From NCBI GenBank assembly GCA_964572225.1, contig CAZNFR010000048.1:1-26823 (forward strand): 26,823 nt of DNA, given 5' to 3'. This DNA comes from CAZNFR01 sp964572225. GTDB lineage: Bacteria; Bacteroidota; Bacteroidia; Bacteroidales; GCA-2748055. Under the pieces are notes generated by a model, which worked only from the letters and a program-made list of their open reading frames with translations, was not told the origin of the DNA and did not search any database. The position numbers and the translations under genes were made by a program. Shown here one piece after another: positions 1 to 7,350 of the stretch (position 1 is the stretch's first letter; each line of letters opens with the position of its first letter).

Positions 1-492
1 CCCCAGTCTGCGAATCTCTTCGAAAGTCATTAAGGCCATGGCGATAGCCAGAAAGATCACCACAAAAACAATGATCCTTTCCAGAATTCGAAACTGGGTA
101 TAGATTTTTCTTGCTTTCAGATTATTCTTCTCATCAAAATCAAGCCGGCGGATAATGATGATCCGCGTTAACCTGGTAGCATTGATTACCAGCCATGCCA
201 CTCCAACTATGATGAGAACGGACAGAAAATGCTGGGCACCTGAAAAGAGATCCTCGTCTTCAATCAGAATGTCCAGGTTGAGGCGCAGGGCCACCACGAT
301 CACAAAAAATGTGATCGGCACCACCACTTTTCTGAGGATACCGGCTGATTTCCCTTTTGATTTACCCTCTCTAAGCTCTCTCCGTATCCGGATAACCATA
401 TACATTCCCAGGGTAATTCCGGAAAGCACAATGGCTATCGTAATAAAAAGTTCATCCAGATTCTGGGGATCGATTGACAGTAAATCAGACAT
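1..492 (-). CDS. MscS-family mechanosensitive ion channel, N-terminal part (truncated by window edge)
   Basis: The minus-strand frame opens with ATG at 490-492 and stays open to base 1, giving 164 residues with no stop. It encodes three hydrophobic segments (about residues 15-35, 55-72 and 87-105) and the beginning of a fourth. It ends in the stretch RILERIIVFVVIFLAIAMAL followed by MTFEEIRRLG, which matches the pore-approaching helix of MscS-type small-conductance channels, usually written as a run ending in LMTFxxVRxLG. Such channels sit in the inner membrane and release solutes on hypo-osmotic shock. The pore-lining helix and the cytoplasmic beta domain lie outside the window, so the subfamily cannot be fixed. 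The start is only two bases after the stop of the cotransporter upstream, so the two are probably co-transcribed and co-translated. The family call rests on pattern recognition of the N-terminal third only. Confidence 0.78.
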   Translation of the reverse strand, partial: MSDLLSIDPQNLDELFITIAIVLSGITLGMYMVIRIRRELREGKSKGKSAGILRKVVVPITFFVIVVALRLNLDILIEDEDLFSGAQHFLSVLIIVGVAWLVINATRLTRIIIIRRLDFDEKNNLKARKIYTQFRILERIIVFVVIFLAIAMALMTFEEIRRLG

Positions 493-494
493 AA

Positions 495-2708
495 TCAGCT
501 AATATCTTTCTGGTAATGAGAATTTACAAAAACCACATGACCCAGGTCTTCATATCCTTTAAACACCTCCATGCCGTAATGTTTCACGCTGTCTTCCCGA
601 AAGCCGACCAGGCATAACCCGGCTTTTTTGCTTCTCTCCTTCATCAGTTTTTTGATTCCTTTCTCCGGATCTTCCGGGATTATCTCAATATTCTTTCCGG
701 TGATGGGCAATCTTCCGCTGGTAACCAGTTCCTCCAGTTGCTTCCGGGTTTGGCTCTCCTTACCCTGGGGACAGATATCAAAGATGCGGATATTGCTCCT
801 TTTCCAGTCGGGATGGGACAAAATGATAAAGCTCAGAAGGATCAGAAGATGGGAGTTTTCCTGATCTATACTCCGGATCCACACATGGATATCCTTGCGG
901 AAATCGATGGCGGTCTGTGTGCTTCCCATAACGCATATATCAAAACTCCCGGCTTTCACCAGAGGGATGTTCTCGATGATCTCTTTCAGATCGCCGGGTT
1001 TGTTCTTGTCAAATTCAAAGATCACCATGTTGTTTTCCATCCCCGAAATCCCGGGAAGCTGAATGGACTGGGCAATGGCTGAGGTATAAGAGGGGGAAAT
1101 CAGCGTGTCGATATAAACCTGGTTGGGAAACTTATCGTAATTGGCAATCAGTGCATCCAGGGATTCGGCCGACTCCTCCCGGGCTGACCTTGAATAATAG
1201 CCTTCAATCAGATGAATATAGGTGCCAAAACCGTATTTATAGGATATCCAGTTAAGCAGCCGGAAAGCATCTTCGCGAAGGAAAGAATGCTTATTGATGC
1301 AAATGGCACTGGGCCTCCATTCCCTGTTTGTCCGGCTCTTTGCTGTCTTTTGAAGGTATACCTGAAGGTTCCTGTTTAGCTGAAAGATGGAATTGGTAAA
1401 GATGGCTTCCAGTCCTTTACGGTCGGTATGGTAATAGGAAGTCACAAGGTAAAGGACGATCATCAGCAAAACGGCCAGTACGGCATATATAAAATTGATC
1501 ATGAACATGAGCCAGATAGCCGTTGCAAAACCGATCAGCGAAAGATACCATTTGGATCTGAAGGAGGGCCGGTAGGATGGAGAAGAACCAAAATGATTCA
1601 GAAATGAGATAAGACAAAGGGTTCCATAAGTAACCATAAAGAACATAGAGATGACTTCAGCAACTGCATTAACATTACCCAGGGCAACAAAAACCAGGGC
1701 GATCATACAGGTAAGGAGAGTGGCGTTATAGGGTTCTCCATCTTTACGGATCACAGAGAAAGTGGAGTTCATCTGATTCACGGGCAGGGAGCGGTCGCCG
1801 GCCAGTGCCTGAAGGGTCCGGGGTGCAACCATAACCGATCCGATGGCAGACGACATGGTGGAGGCAGCCAGTCCCAGCGGGATGAAGAATTTCCCCCATC
1901 GGGCTATATCGGCCATAACCAATTGGTTGTTGATAAGGTCTTCGGAGCTTGCAGCCGATTTGAATTTCCATGCAATGAAGAAATAAACAATCATACCCGA
2001 AACGGTAGCCAGGATGGTTCCGGTGGGGATGGATCTGGAGGGTTTGGCCAGGTCGCCTGAAAGTCCAACCCCGGCGGTCATACCAGTGAAGGCCGGGAAT
2101 ATAATGGCAAAAACCAGGAAAAAATCGCCCCTGTTTTTAAAGGCTGCATTTTCGAGGGTGAAGGTATTGGCAGCAGAGTATTCGGTTTTACCAAGGAAAA
2201 AAAGGATGAGGGCAAAGAACAGGATTCCAACCACAAAATACAGGGCCTTTACTCCCATATTCGCTCCCTTTTTGAGGATTAAGGCAGAGAGGAGAAGCAT
2301 GGCCGGAATGCTGATGGCCTGTCTGGGCAGGGTAAAATCGTATTTGTTCTGCACGAAATTAAACAAGGGTTCGAAAGCCTCCGTAAAGGCAATAACATAA
2401 AAAGCAACCGAGATGGCCTGGGACATATAAAGAGCCATCCCTATGGTGGCTCCTATGTTTAGTCCGAAAGAACGGGAGATAATAAAATACTCCCCTCCTC
2501 CTTCCACCCTTTTATTGGTAGCAATCTCAGAAATGGCAAGTGCGGTTGGTATGGTTACCAGATGACCCAGAAGAATAATAAGGACGGTGCCCCAGAAGCC
2601 CAGGGTTCCCACAGCAAATCCAAATCTCAGGAAAAGAATTGCCCCGAGTATGGTGGCTATGGCTGTAAAAAATACCGGGGCGGTTCCGAAATTTTTGCTG
2701 GCTGACAT
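495..2708 (-). CDS. Cation-chloride cotransporter (SLC12-like, APC superfamily)
   Basis: This 737-residue integral membrane protein has about twelve transmembrane segments in residues 1-425 and a soluble C-terminal half. Two signatures of the Na-K-Cl/K-Cl cotransporters are clear: GGGEYFIISRSFG at 70-82, and the FPAFTGMTAGVGLSGDL segment at 204-220 followed by a conserved Pro/Gly loop (SIPTGT). The C-terminal region (about 440-737) resembles the cytoplasmic SLC12 domain, including a run of Asp/Ser-rich strands and the HVWIRSIDQEN segment. Members couple Cl- movement to Na+ and/or K+ in the cytoplasmic membrane; which ions move here cannot be told from sequence. It is transcribed ahead of the MscS-like gene and diverges from the TrmH gene across about 280 bases. 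The long N-terminal cytoplasmic tail of animal homologues is absent: the first helix begins near residue 10. Confidence 0.9.
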   Translation of the reverse strand: MSASKNFGTAPVFFTAIATILGAILFLRFGFAVGTLGFWGTVLIILLGHLVTIPTALAISEIATNKRVEGGGEYFIISRSFGLNIGATIGMALYMSQAISVAFYVIAFTEAFEPLFNFVQNKYDFTLPRQAISIPAMLLLSALILKKGANMGVKALYFVVGILFFALILFFLGKTEYSAANTFTLENAAFKNRGDFFLVFAIIFPAFTGMTAGVGLSGDLAKPSRSIPTGTILATVSGMIVYFFIAWKFKSAASSEDLINNQLVMADIARWGKFFIPLGLAASTMSSAIGSVMVAPRTLQALAGDRSLPVNQMNSTFSVIRKDGEPYNATLLTCMIALVFVALGNVNAVAEVISMFFMVTYGTLCLISFLNHFGSSPSYRPSFRSKWYLSLIGFATAIWLMFMINFIYAVLAVLLMIVLYLVTSYYHTDRKGLEAIFTNSIFQLNRNLQVYLQKTAKSRTNREWRPSAICINKHSFLREDAFRLLNWISYKYGFGTYIHLIEGYYSRSAREESAESLDALIANYDKFPNQVYIDTLISPSYTSAIAQSIQLPGISGMENNMVIFEFDKNKPGDLKEIIENIPLVKAGSFDICVMGSTQTAIDFRKDIHVWIRSIDQENSHLLILLSFIILSHPDWKRSNIRIFDICPQGKESQTRKQLEELVTSGRLPITGKNIEIIPEDPEKGIKKLMKERSKKAGLCLVGFREDSVKHYGMEVFKGYEDLGHVVFVNSHYQKDIS

Positions 2709-2848
2709 AAACAGTTAATGTTTTTCTTGCGGTATTGTTTAAAAAAATCTTCGGTTTTGGTGACGGAAACCACTTCCAAAAAAACGAAAGTTAGGGTATT
2801 AACAAACAACTTGGAATTTTTTTTTCTTAAAGAATGAGAAATTCCCCC

Positions 2849-2876
2849 CGGATTTTCCGAACTGGGAAAAATTCCG
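2849..2876. other. Imperfect inverted repeat in the 283-base divergent intergenic region
   Basis: Between the cotransporter and the TrmH gene, CGGATTTTCC (2849-2858) can pair with GGAAAA (2865-2870) and TCCG (2873-2876). This forms a ten-pair stem with a two-base bulge and a six-base loop. A second, weaker repeat, GGAATTT (2813-2819) with AAATTCC (2839-2845), brackets a poly-T run. There is no T-run directly after the stem on either strand, so it is not an obvious terminator. A divergent operator is possible but unsupported. I found no clean TAnnTTTG promoter here; GATCTTTG at 2875-2882 is one base off. The rest of the gap holds nothing else that I can name. Confidence 0.3.
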
Positions 2877-2991
2877 ATCTTTGAAATGTGCTGGGTAAAA
2901 GTTTAATCATTAGACAAAATAAACCGGGTATCTGAAGGGGAATTCTCCGGGTACCTAATAAATACAAGAACCAAATCCAACTTTCCAGAAT

Positions 2992-3777
2992 ATGATTACA
3001 AGTACTGCCAACCCCCGCATCCGGGATTTGTTAAAACTCTCCAAGCCCAGGCAGAGAAGAGAACAGGGAGTATTCACCATTGAAGGGATCAGAGAGATCG
3101 GGCGTGCCATTGCCGGAGGGTACGAAATGCAGGAATTTTTTCTCTGTCCCTCCTTGTTTAATCCACGGCATTCTGACCTCAAGGGATCCATTCCTGAGGA
3201 AAAAATTACCGAAGTATCTGATCATGTATTCTCAAGAATCGCCTACCGGGATAACACCGAGGGCATAGTGGCTGTATCGAAAATGATGGATCATGAACCG
3301 AAGAGGTTCCGGTTTCCTGGCGGCGGACTCTACCTGGTGGCCGAATCGGTCGAAAAACCGGGCAATTTCGGTGCACTTTTGAGAACGGCAGATGCGGCTT
3401 CGGTTGATGCGGTTTTCCTTTGCGATACCCAGACGGACCTTTACAACCCCAACATTATCAGGTCCAGTTTAGGTTGTCTTTTCACCTTGCCGGTATTTAC
3501 CGGCCAAAGTGAAAGCATCATTCACTTGTTTCAAAAGAATGGGGTAAAGATATTCGGAGCTGCACTTCAGGACAGCCGGCTGTATTACGAAGCCGATTTT
3601 AGGGGTGCAATGGCCCTGGTCCTGGGCTCGGAAGCGGAAGGACTTTCTACCGCCTGGAGGGAAGCGGCCACCATGATCATAAAAATACCCATGAAGGGGA
3701 TCGCTGATTCATTGAATGTTTCGGTATCTGCCGGCATTCTGCTTTTTGAGGCCATCAGGCAGAGGGACAGAAGGTGA
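2992..3777 (+). CDS. TrmH/SpoU-family RNA 2'-O-methyltransferase (RlmB-like)
   Basis: The 261-residue protein has the two-part structure of SpoU-type methyltransferases, which transfer methyl from S-adenosylmethionine to a ribose 2'-OH of rRNA or tRNA. The N-terminal part (1-90) carries the substrate-binding fold with the usual REQGVFTIEGIREI opening. The knotted catalytic domain has motif 1 EKPGNFGALLRTADA (121-135, with the conserved Asn and Arg), motif 2 LVLGSEAEGLS, and motif 3 IPMKGIADSLNVSVSAGI (232-249), which completes the cofactor knot. The length is normal for the family. Start ATG 2992 is the only one that keeps the expected N-terminal helix. It is transcribed alone, ending 153 bases before lpd, which has its own promoter. 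The exact target nucleotide is not deducible; Bacteroidota usually carry several paralogues. Confidence 0.9.
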   Translation: MITSTANPRIRDLLKLSKPRQRREQGVFTIEGIREIGRAIAGGYEMQEFFLCPSLFNPRHSDLKGSIPEEKITEVSDHVFSRIAYRDNTEGIVAVSKMMDHEPKRFRFPGGGLYLVAESVEKPGNFGALLRTADAASVDAVFLCDTQTDLYNPNIIRSSLGCLFTLPVFTGQSESIIHLFQKNGVKIFGAALQDSRLYYEADFRGAMALVLGSEAEGLSTAWREAATMIIKIPMKGIADSLNVSVSAGILLFEAIRQRDRR

Positions 3778-3790
3778 TAAAGCCGGCAAT

Positions 3791-3820
3791 TTTGGGATAA
3801 ACTAAAAAGACGTATTTTTG
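3791..3820 (+). promoter_or_regulatory. Bacteroidota-type promoter for lpd
   Basis: TATTTTTG at 3813-3820 is a perfect TAnnTTTG -7 box. TTTG at 3791-3794 supplies the -33 box, with an 18-base spacer, one base shorter than the commonly described 19-21. Transcription would start near 3825-3828, leaving a leader of about 100 bases before the ATG at 3931. The sites are seen directly; their use is inferred from the known sigma-ABfr consensus. Confidence 0.6.
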
Positions 3821-3930
3821 TTGTAAAATCAAAAAAGCCATACCTGCCAATCAAAATCCGTTTTCAATTGTTGGAGTCAGAGAAAGGCTTTCGGTCAGAA
3901 TGATAATTCAAACTTATAAATCATAAAAAA

Positions 3931-5319
3931 ATGAAATACGACTTAATTGTTATCGGTAGCGGTCCGGGCGGCTATGTTGCAGCCATCCGTGCTTCACAAT
4001 TAAAAATGAAAGTAGCGGTAGTGGAGAAGGAATCCCTCGGAGGGGTCTGCCTCAACTGGGGATGTATTCCCACCAAATCCCTACTCAAAAGCGCCCAGGT
4101 GTATGATTATTTTAAACACGCCGATGACTATGGGTTAACCGTGGAAGGAGAAGTGAAGCCCGATTTCAGCAAGGTAATTGACCGGAGTCGTAAAGTGGCC
4201 GATGGAATGAGTAAAGGAGTACAATTCCTTTTCAAGAAGAACAAAATTGAGGTTATCGAAGGTTTTGGCCGGCTTCAATCGGCCGGCAAGGTGGAAGTAG
4301 ATAATAACGGCGATAAGAAAACACATGAAGCCGATCACATTATCCTGGCCACCGGGGCACGCTCCAAGGAACTTCCGAATATCAAGCAGGACGGGAAAAA
4401 GATTATCGGTTACCGCAAAGCCATGACCCTGGAAAAAATGCCCAAATCCATGCTGGTGATCGGTTCGGGAGCCATCGGGTCTGAGTTTGCCGGTTTTTAT
4501 AACAGCATGGGCACCGAGGTTACCCTGGTTGAGTTTCTTCCCAATATTGTTCCTCTGGAAGATGAGGAGGTTTCCAAACAACTGGAAAGATCGTTCAAGA
4601 AAGCCGGGATCAAAGTTATGACCTCCTCCTCTGTGGAGTCGGTCGATACCAGCGGAAAAATGTGCAAGGCCAAAGTTAAAACCCCAAAGGGAGAAGAAGA
4701 GATTGAAGCTGAGATCGTCCTTTCAGCCGTAGGGGTTGCTCCTAATATTGAAGGGATCGGTCTGGAGGAAAACAAGGTGGAAATGGAGAACGGTAAGATC
4801 AAGGTCGATGAGTTTTACCGCACCAATGTAAAAGGGGTTTATGCCATTGGCGACATTGTGCACGGACCTGCCCTGGCTCATGCTGCTTCGGCGGAAGGAA
4901 TCTGCTGCGTGGAGAAAATTGCGGGTGTAAATGTGGAACCTGTTGATTACATGAATATTCCGGGATGTACCTATACCAACCCGGAGGTGGCCTCGGTGGG
5001 TATGACCGAGAAAAAGGCCAAAGAGGAAGGCTACGACATCAAGGTGGGTAAGTTTCCTTTCACGGCCTCAGGGAAGGCAAGTGCTGCCGGACAGAAAGAA
5101 GGGTTTGTGAAGTTGATTTTTGATTCGAAATACGGGGAGTTGCTCGGGGCGCACATGATTGGAGCCAACGTTACCGAGATGATCGCGGAACTGGTGGTTT
5201 CACGCAAGCTGGAGACTACAGGGCATGAGGTGATCAAGTCTATCCATCCTCACCCGACAATGTCTGAGGCCATCATGGAAGCAGCTGCGGCGGCCTATGG
5301 AGAGGTTATCCATATTTAA
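3931..5319 (+). CDS. lpdA: Dihydrolipoyl dehydrogenase (E3)
   Basis: This 462-residue FAD flavoenzyme reoxidises dihydrolipoamide with NAD+ in 2-oxoacid dehydrogenase complexes or the glycine cleavage system. The FAD-binding GSGPGG sits at 9-14. The redox-active disulphide is C40/C45 in GGVCLNWGCIPTKS. The NAD-binding VIGSGAIGSEFAG lies near 178-190, and the second FAD motif is around VYAIGDIV. The C-terminal dyad is H441/E446 in HPHPTMSE. All key residues are present and the length is typical. ATG 3931 starts directly before the FAD motif. The gene stands alone here: no E1, E2 or glycine-cleavage gene is adjacent, so the partner complex cannot be named from context. It converges with the serpin gene, with a 40-base gap. 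Confidence 0.97.
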   Translation: MKYDLIVIGSGPGGYVAAIRASQLKMKVAVVEKESLGGVCLNWGCIPTKSLLKSAQVYDYFKHADDYGLTVEGEVKPDFSKVIDRSRKVADGMSKGVQFLFKKNKIEVIEGFGRLQSAGKVEVDNNGDKKTHEADHIILATGARSKELPNIKQDGKKIIGYRKAMTLEKMPKSMLVIGSGAIGSEFAGFYNSMGTEVTLVEFLPNIVPLEDEEVSKQLERSFKKAGIKVMTSSSVESVDTSGKMCKAKVKTPKGEEEIEAEIVLSAVGVAPNIEGIGLEENKVEMENGKIKVDEFYRTNVKGVYAIGDIVHGPALAHAASAEGICCVEKIAGVNVEPVDYMNIPGCTYTNPEVASVGMTEKKAKEEGYDIKVGKFPFTASGKASAAGQKEGFVKLIFDSKYGELLGAHMIGANVTEMIAELVVSRKLETTGHEVIKSIHPHPTMSEAIMEAAAAAYGEVIHI

Positions 5320-5334
5320 ACAAAAGTATATCAG

Positions 5335-5365
5335 AAAAAAATGAGCAACTCCATCGGGGTTACTC
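5335..5365 (-). terminator. Intrinsic terminator of the serpin gene, overlapping its stop codon
   Basis: Read on the minus strand, GAGTAAC (5365-5359) pairs with GTTGCTC (5349-5343) to form a seven-pair stem with one G-U wobble and a nine-base loop. It is followed after one base by seven T residues (5341-5335). The TAA stop of the serpin (5362-5360) lies inside the 5' arm. On the plus strand the A-run comes before the stem and one pair is lost, so it should act only on the serpin transcript. Confidence 0.65.
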
Positions 5366-6604
5366 AGCCCCTTCCGGATTGCCTACCCTGCCCATAAAGA
5401 CAATGGCATTGCTGGTTTTTTCCCGGATCACATATAAGAAAGGCCTGTCAAGGCGTATTAGTCTGGCTGATCCTCCGCCACCTGCTGATGTATGTTCCAT
5501 TTCAATCACGGTTACGGCGGCGGCTTCGGTACCTTTCTCATTGACGTCGATGAAAGTCTGATGGATTACCCTTGATATGGCCAGATTGGACGTTCCTTCG
5601 AGCATATCGGGAAATTCTGCTGAGCCGGAGAAGGCAATATCCAGTCCCATATTGGAAAGAGGCTGATTTAGCAGGACTTTATAATCGTGCTTGAATTTTG
5701 GCATTTCGAGTCTGACACCGGAGGTGTAAAAATTATCCATCCAATCATTCCAGGTTTGCAGGTCGAGTTCGCTGACGAGATCGTCGACCGACTTATCCCC
5801 GGCAGGCAGGAGCAGGACCATGGAAAACTTATCGTTTCCGTAGGGCAGATCGACTGCCGTCATGGACTCATTAGTCATGATTTCAAGATCGGATTCCAGT
5901 TTCATGGCCGGGGTCATTTCCCGGGTTCCGTCTGCATTGTTGAAATTGATCTTAAAATCGGGGTCCTCTTCAAACTCATACTTCCAGTTGCCATAAAAAT
6001 AGAGCGCATTGATCAGGTACATTACTGCGTCGGAGGGAATATAATCCAGAACATCCTTTATTTTCCCATGGGTTTTTTCTTCCACCCATTTATTGATGAT
6101 ATTGACTCCCTCGGGATTGATGAACTCGAGATTTCGGATCTCGGCGTTATAATAGTGCTTGTTGGTATCGGCAAACTCCTTGAGGATGGTGTATAACTGG
6201 TTCACCCATATGGAATTGGCCACTTCCATCGTAACTTTGGGATCCACTTTGTGAAGGTGCTCGATAAGGGCCCCGTGCACAAAGTTTATGTCGGAAGGAT
6301 TCATCCCGCCAAAGCCCAGGGTTTCGACAAAGGCATCTTCGGTTTGTCCTTCGGCCCCGTTCATGGTCATTCCCAGGGCGATGGAAACACTCAGGGGGGA
6401 AATCATATAATTAATCTCATCGGTAAAACCATCCACTTCTTTGAGCAGATCGAAGGCAAAGGCATTATCGGCGGCGATCAGATTTGCGGCTTTTTTGTTT
6501 TCCTGAAAATCGATTTGTGGAGTATAATCAGGACCCGGCTGCTTCTGACAGGAGGTCAGGACCAGGATTGAGTTGATGATCAGAACGCTTAACAGAATTC
6601 TCAT
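5360..6604 (-). CDS. Serpin-family serine protease inhibitor, predicted lipoprotein
   Basis: This 414-residue serpin carries a lipoprotein signal peptide (1-18) with lipobox LTSC and modified Cys19. Start ATG 6604 is chosen because it begins that signal directly; a longer frame to 6934 has no plausible leader and crosses the upstream sigma-factor gene. The serpin core is complete, with NSIWVNQLY and LINALYFYGNWKYEF segments and the signature LDRPFLYVIREKTSNAIVFM near the end. The reactive-centre hinge reads EKGTEAAAVT (from E356), the small-residue pattern of inhibitory serpins. Counting from the hinge puts P1 at about T372, followed by an unusual SAGGGGSA stretch. Asp is absent at position +2 after Cys (it is Gln), which fits outer-membrane sorting. 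It probably protects the cell from its own or host/competitor proteases; the target is unknown. It is monocistronic, with its own terminator. Confidence 0.93.
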   Translation of the reverse strand: MRILLSVLIINSILVLTSCQKQPGPDYTPQIDFQENKKAANLIAADNAFAFDLLKEVDGFTDEINYMISPLSVSIALGMTMNGAEGQTEDAFVETLGFGGMNPSDINFVHGALIEHLHKVDPKVTMEVANSIWVNQLYTILKEFADTNKHYYNAEIRNLEFINPEGVNIINKWVEEKTHGKIKDVLDYIPSDAVMYLINALYFYGNWKYEFEEDPDFKINFNNADGTREMTPAMKLESDLEIMTNESMTAVDLPYGNDKFSMVLLLPAGDKSVDDLVSELDLQTWNDWMDNFYTSGVRLEMPKFKHDYKVLLNQPLSNMGLDIAFSGSAEFPDMLEGTSNLAISRVIHQTFIDVNEKGTEAAAVTVIEMEHTSAGGGGSARLIRLDRPFLYVIREKTSNAIVFMGRVGNPEGAE

Positions 6605-6653
6605 GATTTTTAGAATTAAGGATTTACCCCATAGATGGATTGAGAGGCTTTCC

Positions 6654-6691
6654 GGTTGCGTTTGTGGAGTCTTTTTCCTGAAAACGCAACC
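6654..6691. promoter_or_regulatory. Ten-base perfect inverted repeat upstream of the serpin gene
   Basis: GGTTGCGTTT (6654-6663) and AAACGCAACC (6682-6691) are exact reverse complements separated by 18 bases. The element lies 50-87 bases ahead of the serpin ATG, in the divergent region shared with the sigma-factor gene. It could be a dyad operator or a hairpin in the serpin leader. No T-run follows. The repeat is seen directly; a regulatory role is inferred. Confidence 0.5.
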
Positions 6692-6751
6692 TAGGTGTAA
6701 TTTCCTGCATCTGCTAACAAAATGGATGTACCCGGTATAATGATAAAGGTA

Positions 6752-6783
6752 TTTGTCCGGCCGTGAATTGAATAATACATTTG
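6752..6783 (+). promoter_or_regulatory. Bacteroidota-type promoter for the ECF sigma factor operon
   Basis: TTTG at 6752-6755 and TACATTTG at 6776-6783 match the -33 and -7 boxes exactly, with a 20-base spacer. The predicted transcription start is near 6788-6790. This overlaps the most upstream candidate start codon (TTG 6781), so it argues for the TTG at 6799 as the real start, with a leader of about ten bases. Confidence 0.65.
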
Positions 6784-6798
6784 CAAAAAAGAATTTAC

Positions 6799-7350
6799 TT
6801 GGCGGACATACCTGAGGATATAATTGAGGGATGCAGAAAAGGAAAACCTGAAAGTCAGGAAAAGCTCTACCAGCTCGTAGCTCCCGGCATGTATGCTGTC
6901 TGTTTGCAATATGCTTCGGATGAAGATGAGGCAAAGGACATTATGCAGGATGGGTTTATTAAGGTTTTCAGGAAGATGGACCAATACCGGGGAACCGGTT
7001 CTTTGGAAGGATGGATCCGGAGGATCATCGTGAATACGGCTTTGGAAAAATTAAGAAAATCGAGACATCTGGGTAAGCTGGAGGAACATGAAGGGGATGA
7101 TTCCCTTACGGAGGAGCCGGATGTTTATGGGGAACTGGAGGCGGAAGAGCTGCTTGAGCTGATCCGGGAACTTTCACCCCGCTACCGTGCTGTATTCAAC
7201 CTTTATGCGATTGAAGGTTATACCCATCAGGAGATCAGTGAAATGCTGAGTATATCTGAAGGGACATCCAAATCGAACCTGTCGAGGGCCAGAACCCTGT
7301 TACAGTCGAGGATTCAGGAAAAATATTCAGAGAAAAGTAAAACGGACTAG
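6799..7350 (+). CDS. ECF-type RNA polymerase sigma-70 factor
   Basis: This small sigma factor has only regions 2 and 4. Region 2 covers the segment from PGMYAVCLQYASDEDEAKDI to FRKMDQYRGTGSLEGWIRRI, including the -10-recognition helix. Region 4 runs from LIRELSPRYRAVFNLYAIEG, through the helix-turn-helix YTHQEISEMLSISEGTSKSN, to LSRARTLLQSRI. No ATG is available upstream in frame. A stop lies at 6769-6771, and TTG occurs at 6781 and 6799. I prefer 6799 (183 residues, beginning MADIPEDII) because a consensus promoter covers 6781; the longer reading would be 189 residues. The stop TAG (7348-7350) directly abuts the ATG of the next gene, so the two are co-translated. That gene is in the usual anti-sigma position. 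Which promoters it controls cannot be read from the window. Confidence 0.93.
   Translation: MADIPEDIIEGCRKGKPESQEKLYQLVAPGMYAVCLQYASDEDEAKDIMQDGFIKVFRKMDQYRGTGSLEGWIRRIIVNTALEKLRKSRHLGKLEEHEGDDSLTEEPDVYGELEAEELLELIRELSPRYRAVFNLYAIEGYTHQEISEMLSISEGTSKSNLSRARTLLQSRIQEKYSEKSKTD

Noticed and set aside
155..502. Plus-strand open frame of 115 codons at the left edge
   Set aside because: The minus-strand frame over the same bases encodes a clear MscS-type N terminus.
4135..4581. Minus-strand open frame of 148 codons inside lpd
   Set aside because: It is a shadow of a strongly conserved gene on the other strand and has no recognisable domain.
5360..6934. Longer serpin reading frame starting at 6934
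   Set aside because: The extra 110 residues lack sequence logic and lie across the divergent sigma-factor gene; the lipoprotein signal starts at 6604.
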